NCBI GenBank assembly: GCA_964030475.1
Contig: CAXIPT010000015.1
Span: 775,811 to 839,810 of the forward strand
Reading direction: 5' to 3'
DNA from: Tethya wilhelma
Lineage: Eukaryota; Porifera; Demospongiae; Tethyida; Tethyidae
Length of the DNA stretch: 64,000 nucleotides
Under the pieces are notes generated by a model, which did not search any database, had not been told where the DNA came from, and saw only the letters and a list, made by a program, of their open reading frames with translations. Position numbers and translations under genes: made by a program. Each line of letters opens with the position of its first letter. The first letter of the stretch is position 1. Of this stretch, positions 56,510 to 64,000 are shown piece by piece.

Positions 56510-57477
56510 ATTATGGTTATAAAGCATTCAGTCAGCCACATTTGGCAAACTCGTCCATAATTGTCTCGTCACTTCCAGGGTAGTTCATTTATGAAATGCA
56601 CGATCCCTCACATTAACCAAGATGACTTATTTATATCTATCAAATCTAAATTACTATCTTATCTTTGGAACAATTTCATTAACCACTTCGACACCGTTTG
56701 CTCATTTCATTACTAATGCCCCTGTGTTCAATTATTATTAAATTAAGTCTCTACATGATCTTTAATCTCTGAACTATAACCTTATTTACCTTCTGTGTAT
56801 GCACTTTTAAGGTACATTCAATGATTATCATATAATCAATTCGCTTGTGTTTGTCACGCAGCATTGCTAGACACTTTCAGCTATAATATGCTGAGAAGAT
56901 TATGATAATAATAATAAGGTAATTGATCAATTATTGGGCATCTGTTTATGGACACAATAGTCCACCCATTCGTTAAATGTTACCAGCAATCTATAAGTAT
57001 ATTTGTGTTTTCAATCATTGGTGGCAACCTCATGCACTCATGCCCAGTGAAATGTTTAAATAAAACTCTTTCAGTCAAGTTAGTGAAAAATGTTCACTTG
57101 GAAAGAAAAGTTGATGTTTTACTCCCTAGGAGTGTTGTACCATTTTTGAGTGTGGTCACATGAACCTGTCATAAATTTTTTATTTACGAAGATGAGTTTT
57201 TAACAGAATGAAGAGTGATACCTTAATCTTGTCTCTCTCTACAGTGAGTAAAGATATAGTTCATGCCTCGGTACATGTAGTGTGTCATAACTAATTCATA
57301 GCCACTTCTTCTAAACCACATACCAGAAAGGAAGTGCTCATGAAAGTGCAGGTGAGTTTAACAATTTAGAAATAGGATGTACAACTGATTTGCGACAAAA
57401 GTCACCATTGACGTCAAAAAATTAAAATATTACTGTAATTACACAAAACTGACAAAATATAGTTTGCTTCTCTGCGT

Positions 57478-58050
57478 ACTTAAGGCCCGGGTCACCTTGA
57501 AAATGATTGAAATTTTGCCTGAATTAAAATTCAAATCTACAGAATTTCAAAAAGCTTTTCCTAATTTCTTTACTATACAACAAATTTATGGCCTTTCATT
57601 TTCATGTTACCAAAATCTCGTTCCAAAATAATGAATATTCATATAAATAATGATCGGTCAATGAAACACCTTAAGCTATGAATAATTAATTAGGCGGAAA
57701 CCTTAGAAGGTTGCTATGGCAACAAAACTTTTTCAGGAGATTACTATTATCATGAACCTCTATAATCTCGATTGGGGTTACCGCTGATCGTATTGTTGAT
57801 AAGATATAGCCGAGAACGAGAGAACGGCAGGTGTGCATTATATGGAAAAAGCTGCATATCTTTTATCCAGATCAGTATTTCTGAACCCCAATTAAGATTT
57901 AGGCATATATTGATAAAAAAAAATATTATACAAAAAATGGTTACCATAGAAACAGGGGAACATTTCCGCCTAATTAATTGTTCATTTTTTGCTGATTCAG
58001 CAAATATGGAACAGTCACATGACCAACTTTTGACTTAAGGATGTTTGGGA
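57478..58050. mobile_element. foldback element (CTTAAGG .. CTTAAGG)
   Basis: TGAATAATTAATTAGGCGGA at 57,679 pairs with TTTCCGCCTAATTAATTGTT at 57,963. The outer CTTAAGG stretches (57,479; 58,035) and TTGCTATGGCAAC/GGTTACCATAG segments are also inverted. No coding sequence. Confidence 0.55.
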
Positions 58051-58145
58051 TATATCCCAAAGAATCTATACCTACATTTCCATGGTTACTAATTAGTTAG
58101 TTTAAAAATTATGACCATTCCGAATATTGATGAGATTATTTTACT

Positions 58146-59031
58146 ACAAGTAGAAAAAACATTAGAAATGTAATGAGAACATAGGAATGGCCAAATCGTA
58201 AAAAGTAAGCAAACAAGATAGGAATGGTGGTCGGATTGAGTGAAGAGTTCATTTTGTGTGTCTCAGTTATGTTCATATCCCTAGCTTAATGACATTGTGG
58301 ACACAGGAATGAACTCTTCTCTCAATCTGACCACCATTCCTATCTTGTTTGCTTACTTTTTACCATTTGGCCATTCCTATGTTCTCATTACATTTCTAAT
58401 GTTTTTTCTACTTGTTTGTTCTATTTTTTTCTGTAATTAATATTTGTATATACCCTAGCAAATTCTCTAAAGCAACTAATGGCTATGGTGGAGTTTTGTA
58501 TCCAGTACATGCAGTGGGAATAGCAGAATCTGCCACGAAATATATGAATTCTAAATAGCGCACACTTGTATATGTGGAAAGGGTCGTCAATTTGATTTTC
58601 AAGTAGCTAATGAATTATAGAAATTAATGGCTGCCATACGGAGAAGGCGCTTTTCGTTTTGTATCTAGCGACTTAGCTAGAGAGACGAATAACCGATGCC
58701 AAAAGCGGTTGAAGACAAAGAAACCAAGTTTATTCGTTCAAGAATCAGCTCCTGAAAGTAAGCGCTCTCAGAGAAAAATGAGCGCAAGATAGAAGAATAA
58801 GAAGAAGAAGATGGAGAAGAATGGAGATTTGGCATAGTTTAGTTTGGTACTTTAGCGATGGTTTTAGGCCATGTTTTTAGGTTTGTTAGAAAGAGAAAGA
58901 GCTAAATAGTAGCTTAAGAAGCCTTTTATGCCAAGGGCTCAGTTTTTGCAGAGTTATTCGCGTGAATATTTGTATTGCGCTAATGGGGCATTTGTGCTAT
59001 TCCTATGTACCCAGTACTACCGTACTGGGAA
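58146..59031 (+). mobile_element. composite C-A element, copy 5
   Basis: C foldback 58,146-58,415, short linker, A body from about 58,545, GAA tract (58,795-58,812) and hairpin CCCAGTAC-TACC-GTACTGGG (59,010-59,029). Confidence 0.85.
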
Positions 59032-59222
59032 TACATTATAAGGTATGCTGTTGACCCAGGCCTTAAGTACACAGAGTTATTATACTGTTTTCTCCTAGTT
59101 ATAATGCTGAAACGAGAGCCTGGGAATAAAGTTACAATACCTAGTACCTTTTGGGTATTTAAAAGTAAGCAAACAAGATAGGAATGGTGGTCAGAATGAG
59201 TGAAAAGTTCATTTCTGTGTTC

Positions 59223-60191
59223 ACAAGTGAAAAAAAACATTGAAAATGTAATGAGACACAGAAATGGCAAAATCGTAAAAAGCGAGCAAACAAGATGGAA
59301 TGGCTGCTAACATCACATGATGAATAATTANCTAGCTTTTAATTTGGCTTCCACTGTCGCCAACAACTCCCGTAAAATCACAATTTCATCATCCTTAGAG
59401 GTACTAGTATTGCCCCCAGTACTATTACCCTCCATTCTAACCTTGCCAGATCTGAGGCTCTCTGCAACAACCGCTTGCTCGCCCAGAGACTGTAATTACC
59501 GCTTGGACATACGACTGAACTTCACTTGCCGCTATATCCACTCTTGGGTACTTGATCCTGGCAGGGTTGCCACATGTAACCGCCATTGCAGGTTAATATT
59601 GGTTATTTATGGATTTAGACAGGATTTTATCAACACTCATTCACTTCAATACTCAACTCATCCAAAACCATGTGCTTATCTCATTATACATTCTATGACA
59701 TCATACTAGTAATATTAAAATCCTGCTACACATGGCACAAAATAAATATTATTGTAAGCACCACAGTAAAAGAAGAAACTGAATTAATGACTAGCATCTA
59801 ATCAATATAACTACATGATTTAGGTTTAACTATTAACCTGATTTCTTATAGCAAACATAAAAAAGAGTAATTTACTGTTATCTTCTATGGGCCCATTCAG
59901 GTACACAACTGTCATACTTGGACAAAGCTGTCAAAAACAATGTGAAACAATCATAATCCGATAAATTCATGCCATACACTGAAAGCCATTTAAAGCATTT
60001 AGAATGGATGACGCCTTGCAAAACAGGTGAGAACTCCAGTTGACATTAGTTCAAAGCAAAATCGGCCATTGCAGTACACAGGAATTAATTATTCATCATG
60101 TGATGTTAGCAGCCATTCCATCTTGTTTGCTCGCTTTTTACGATTTTGCCATTTTTGTCTCTCATTACATTTTAAATTTTTTTTCACTTGT
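59223..60191. mobile_element. long family C variant with interior (possible coding exon)
   Basis: Ends ACAAGTGAAAAAAAACATTG (59,223) and ..TTTTTTTTCACTTGT (60,191). Inner arms ATGGAATGGCTGCTAACATC are inverted at both sides. An N at 59,331 cuts the left part. On the minus strand just right of the N a frame begins MEGNSTGGNTSTSKDDEIVI and continues with a Leu-rich helix to the N, like the N-terminus of a transposon protein. The interior from about 59,715 is shared with 37.4-37.8 kb. Confidence 0.6.
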
Positions 60192-60197
60192 TTTATT

Positions 60198-61212
60198 CCC
60201 AGTACAGTAGTACTGGGTACAAAGGAATGGCACAGATGGCCCATTAGCGCTATACAAATATTCACGCGAATAGCTCTGCAAAAACTGAGCACTTGGTTCA
60301 AAAAGGCTTCTTAAGCTACTATTTAGTTCTTTGGGCCCAAAAACAAGGCCTAAAACCATCGCTAAAGTACCCAACTAAAGTATGCCAAACCTCCATATTC
60401 TTCTTCTTCATCTTCTTCTTCCTCTTCTTCTTCTTCTTTCTTCTTCTATCTTTGCACACCATATCTCAAAGACCATTCACTTTTAGAAGCTGATTCTTGA
60501 ACGAACAACATTGGTTTCTTTGTCTTCAATCGCATTTGCTATTAGTTTTTTGTGCTTCTCTTTGAGTCGCTAGATACAAGGCGAAAAGTGCCTCACCTTA
60601 TGGCGCCGCCATTTTTCTAAACTCATGCATTATTCATAAGCTAGCTAGCTTAACGACCCTTTCCACATTCAAGTGCGCATTATTTGGAATCTATTGCATC
60701 ATGCAGTGCTGTCCTAGATCCTATCCTCTTGTCTCTGTGTTCAGTTCTTCAGTAGGGAAGTCAATAGCTAGCAAGACACACATGTAATTTACACAATTCA
60801 CATTGCCTGCTTGGAGGTATAGATTTTCAGCTGTCTAAAAGGCCGCATTGACCATAGATATCTATATGCATCGACCGTCAAGGCAGGCTATCACAAGTTG
60901 CCAGGCAAGTTCTCTGCTCATACTATATTCCACTGATATTATAAACAATTATTCGAAAAAAAATTGAACAAACAAGGACAAAAAACATTAGAAATGTAAT
61001 GTAAACATAGGAATGACCAAATCGTAAAAAAGCGAGCAAACAAAATAGAAATGGCTGTCAGATTGAGCGAGTTCATTCGTGTGTCTACAATGTGATTGAG
61101 CTCAGTAGGGATATGAACATAGGTGACACAGTGAAATGAACACCTCGCTCAGTCTGACAACCATTCCTATCTTGTTTGCTCGCTTTTTTACGATTTGGCC
61201 ATTCCTATGTTT
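60198..61212 (-). mobile_element. composite C-A element, copy 6 (reverse)
   Basis: Hairpin CCCAGTAC-AGTA-GTACTGGG (60,198-60,217), reverse A body with a CTT tract (60,395-60,445), linker (AGCTGTCTAAAAGGC), then C foldback 60,972-61,212. The linker is the same subtype as copy 4. Confidence 0.82.
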
Positions 61213-61561
61213 ACAAGTGAAAAAAACATTGAAAATGTAATGAGACATAGGAATGGCCAAATCGTCAACAAGAAAGCAAACAAGATGGAATAGCTGTTTG
61301 AGTGTGTGCAGAATCATTCCTGTGTGGGCTGCATGTAGTACTCTCTTCCCATGGTGGGTCCCTCATGTTGCCCATAGGAATAATTCTTTACACACTNTGG
61401 TTTTAGGCCATGTTTTTGGGCTCATTAGAAAGAGAAAGAGCTAAATAGTAGCTTTAGAAGCCTTTTAGTGCTAAGTGCTCAGTTTTTGCAGAGTTATTCA
61501 CGTGAATGGTTGTATTGTGCTATTGGGCCATCCTGTGTACCCAGTACTACCGTACTGGGAA
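61213..61561 (+). mobile_element. family C left part joined through N to family A tail
   Basis: C from 61,213 to the N at 61,397, then the A tail to hairpin CCCAGTAC-TACC-GTACTGGG (61,540-61,559). The N replaces the linker and most of the body, so this is probably a collapsed composite copy. Confidence 0.75.
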
Positions 61562-61589
61562 TAATCAGAACTTCACGTTTCGTCTTGGC

Positions 61590-62186
61590 TTGATTTAAAG
61601 ACAATCTATCAAAGATTATTGACGGAGGAATAGCATAAACAGCTGCACTGGTAAAAGCCATCACAGTAATCTATGCTTTGCTACCACTAGCAAGAAAACT
61701 TGGATTCTTTGACCCAACTTTGGCGACCACTTTTTGACTCTTTAGATTGAGAGGCATCCCCAATTCATCGCAATTAAATATACGAGCAGGTTGGTTAAGC
61801 AGCTGATTCAATGTTAGAGTGTCTTCCAACATATCAAAATAACAATCAATTACCTCTCAATCAGATGCCATCGCTCTCGCAATAGCAACTGCACATGGGA
61901 CTGCAACAAGCAAGGTGACCTGAGGATGGCGCTTACCTCTCCCACCATCCATTGGTAACAGTAGTAACAATTCCTTAACAATCTGTTACACACCTCTTTT
62001 CTTCTTCAAGCATACCCAATTCTAGAAACTCTTCTTCATGCTCAGTCAAGTAAGAGGGAGGACCTAACCACCAAGAGGTAGCTTCCCCAAAACCTTATCA
62101 GAGAAGGTAGAGCTAGGGACATTAAACATCTCCGCTGGGCGGCGTACAGACTGTCCGCGTTTGATAGATTCGATTGCATTTTCCAT
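61590..62186 (-). pseudogene. pogo/Tigger-like transposase relic
   Basis: Minus strand from ATG at 62,186: MENAIESIKRGQSVRRPAEM then FNVPSSTLSDKV, a psq/CENPB-type helix-turn-helix. There follow FGEATSWWLGPPSYLTEHEE, RGKRHPQVTLLVAVPCAVAI and a TGA. Then comes ARIFNCDELGMPLNLKSQKV, where 'F(N)CDE.G' is the first catalytic Asp of DDE_1 transposases; next SKNPSFLASGSKA, a stop, and AAVYAIPPSIIFD. The second and third catalytic residues are not in the window order seen. Inactive copy. Confidence 0.75.
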
Positions 62187-62809
62187 GCTTACCTTAATTG
62201 TCCCAGTTCTTGTACTTGCCCCGAGAGCTAGAGGTCAATGAGGTCTCTTGAGATACATCTTGTGTCCAAATACAGGCTTGTCCTTGGTCTTGATAACTCT
62301 CTGGTGGAGAGGTAAATGAGCACCATCAACCAGCCTGGACGTCATATAAGAGAGAGCTCAGACAACCACGATGCCATTTTACAAAAATAAAAACGGGCTC
62401 ATGTGTGCACGTGCATGTACCCTACGTGCACGTGTGTATGTGTCCTATAAATGATCACGAGAAACCTGATTTGCTTCTTGTGCGACCATTTACTCAGAGT
62501 TGAATGTCCGTGGCCTATAGTTGGAAATTTGTTAGACTGTAGTATGTATAATTTAGGAGCCATGTCCTAAAACCGATAGTTTCATCCGAAAATTCGTACG
62601 CTGTATGAAAATTCACCACAGCGTCTCAAAGGTTGGTCACCTCAAAGCATATTTTGCAGTGCCAGTACAGGTAGTAACTTGCTACAAGTTGGTGCAATTT
62701 ATATAGCAATATCTTCTTCTGTTCGTCTACAACAAGCGTCTGAAAATTGATCGTTTACTCTATTGCACGAGCTGAATTTATGAGTAGGGTAATAAATTAG
62801 GTTTTCCTA

Positions 62810-63126
62810 GACACATGATTGTTTTTGTAGATGAAACTGGTTGTGATACTAGAAACTGCATTCATAGATTTGGCTACTCTCTTTGTGGATTGAGGGCTGA
62901 ATCATGTTCTCTTGTCAAAGAATTTCATCAGTTGCAATTGATTGTAATGGTTAGGTTGAAGTGGATTACATTGTTATGACTTTCAATGGGGATAGATTTT
63001 TGATGTTGTAAGAGTACATGTAACTGATTGCATTTGATGGAGTGAACAGCAGATCAATTGTGATCATGGATAATTGCCCTGTGCATCATGTGCAACCAGT
63101 TAAGGATATGTTTGAAAATGCTGAGA
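62810..63126 (+). pseudogene. Tc1/IS630-like (DDE_3) transposase relic
   Basis: Plus strand: FVDETGCDTRNCIHRFGYSL (first Asp) and CGLRAESCSLV. After frameshifts, FDGVNSRSIVIMDNCPVHHV (second Asp in the 'DN...H' motif) and QPVKDMFENAE. The third acidic residue (in a PPYSPDLNPIE-type motif) is not found. Typical order and spacing for DDE_3 transposases. Decayed. Confidence 0.75.
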
Positions 63127-63257
63127 CATACATTGTTTATGTAAGTTGATCCGCTTTCCAGGTGCAACTGAAGTGCTTGGATTGCTACTAGACGCTTCAG
63201 GAGAAGTGCTGTTTTGCTATAAAAAATCATTTATTGGATCTTGTGATGAGTGCTTCT

Positions 63258-63830
63258 TTAAGTGAAGCATATGACCCCATACTGCTCTGTTGTGAATTTT
63301 GTTGTGTCGTTTCTCCAAATCCTCAACAATTTCATCAACTTCGGCAAGCATGCTACAGTGATTATCATAATTAGTATGTGGAACTTTGGGTTTCGGTTGA
63401 GTTGACTCTTCACTGCAAGTTCGTTTGCCACTTGAGCATTAATTTTACCACAGTCAACAGAATATATCCACAACATGACACTACTATTTTTTAGCAATCT
63501 GTACACATCATACATGTCTCTCAGGTCTTCATTATCATAAATCTAATGCTGCTTGCCTTTAGCTCCATGACCTGGTTCCACATACCTAACTTTGATAGCA
63601 CTTGACTCTATACCTTGGAACATATCACTGAAACTATCTGCGAGAGCAGTTTTTAGATCTTTCATATCCTTGAAGCATTGGAAAACCCGCTACTTCACAC
63701 TCATGATTGTCAGACTTCTTGGTCGGTTTGATTATTATTACTGAGTAACCATTTACAGTACTATAGCCAGTGGCAGCATCATCCAAGTTATATTCGTTCA
63801 AGCGCTGTATAATTAAAGCAAGTGTTTATA
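63258..63830 (-). pseudogene. unrecognised decayed protein, probably transposon-encoded
   Basis: Minus strand, high to low: LNEYNLDDAATGYSTVNGYS, then after a frameshift KDLKTALADSFSDMF and SSAIKVRYVEPGHGAKGKQH, a TAG, then DNEDLRDMYDVYRLLKNSSV and YSVDCGKINAQVANELAVKS. One domain broken by at least two lesions. I do not recognise the family. Confidence 0.4.
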
Positions 63831-63837
63831 GATAATA

Positions 63838-64000
63838 ACAAGTACAAAAAACATTAGAAATGTAATGTTCCCAGTACGGTAGTACTGGGTACATAGGAAT
63901 GGCACGGATGGCCCATTAGCGCAATACAAATATTCACGCGAATAACTCTGCAAAAACTGAGCGCTTGGCACTAAAAGGCTTCTTAAGCTACTATTTAGCC
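63838..64000 (-). mobile_element. family C tip joined to a family A copy running off the window
   Basis: ACAAGTACAAAAAACATTAG then ATG (first 30 bp of family C), then hairpin CCCAGTAC-GGTA-GTACTGGG (63,870-63,889) and the reverse A body to the window edge. Confidence 0.85.

Noticed and set aside
1..64000. tRNA or rRNA genes
   Set aside because: No cloverleaf with GTTCRANNC-type B box or conserved rRNA blocks was noticed by eye; tRNAscan-SE and Rfam searches would be decisive.

Overview
The window looks like an AT-rich, repeat-saturated metazoan scaffold, most likely from a sponge. I infer this from very short introns (about 45-65 bp where I could phase them), single exons of death-domain, MIB/HERC2 and immunoglobulin type, and transposons of several superfamilies with no bacterial-style gene packing. 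The species is not proven by the sequence. Nine N characters or runs (about 11,196; 12,847; 15,849; 24,536-24,635; 39,757; 51,466; 53,835; 59,331; 61,397) look like contig joins. Most sit where a repeat starts or stops, so order across them is uncertain.

Host-like coding sequence is sparse. It comprises a death-domain exon (7,987-8,248), a signal-peptide exon plus Ig-domain exon (12,263-12,846), a MIB/HERC2 exon (21,562-21,784), and three phase-compatible exons of a Gly/His/Asp- and RG-rich protein on the minus strand (38,179-38,986). The rest is mobile DNA.

Left third (0-24 kb): several MITEs with target duplications that can be read directly; foldback family D; hairpin family B, whose copies carry tandem arrays; a transposase C-terminus with a Tudor-like domain (10.6-11.2 kb); a LINE reverse-transcriptase tail fused to a BEL/Pao integrase that is split by a nested MITE and followed by its 3' LTR (15.9-19.5 kb); a Copia gag fragment; and a MULE-like transposase remnant.

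Middle (24-38 kb) and far right (51-64 kb): dominated by a composite repeat of about 1 kb. It has a long foldback at one end (family C) and a body carrying a GAA microsatellite that ends in a perfect 8-bp hairpin with a 4-nt loop (family A). Related family B has a different stem but the same GGTA loop.

41.2-46.6 kb: a decayed minus-strand Helitron-type gene (Lys-rich repeats, DUF6570-like zinc region, PIF1 helicase, OTU protease) whose Walker A motif is destroyed. It carries a family A copy flanked by a 54-bp direct duplication.

48.4-51.4 kb: the best candidate for a little-described system. Two convergent spliced genes stop 22 bp apart: a protein ending in a P2X7 'ballast'-like zinc/Cys domain, and an 11-exon transposase-like gene whose splice phases all agree. 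It is cut at its 5' end by an assembly join. The right end (61.6-63.9 kb) holds relics of pogo/Tigger-like and Tc1/IS630-like transposases.
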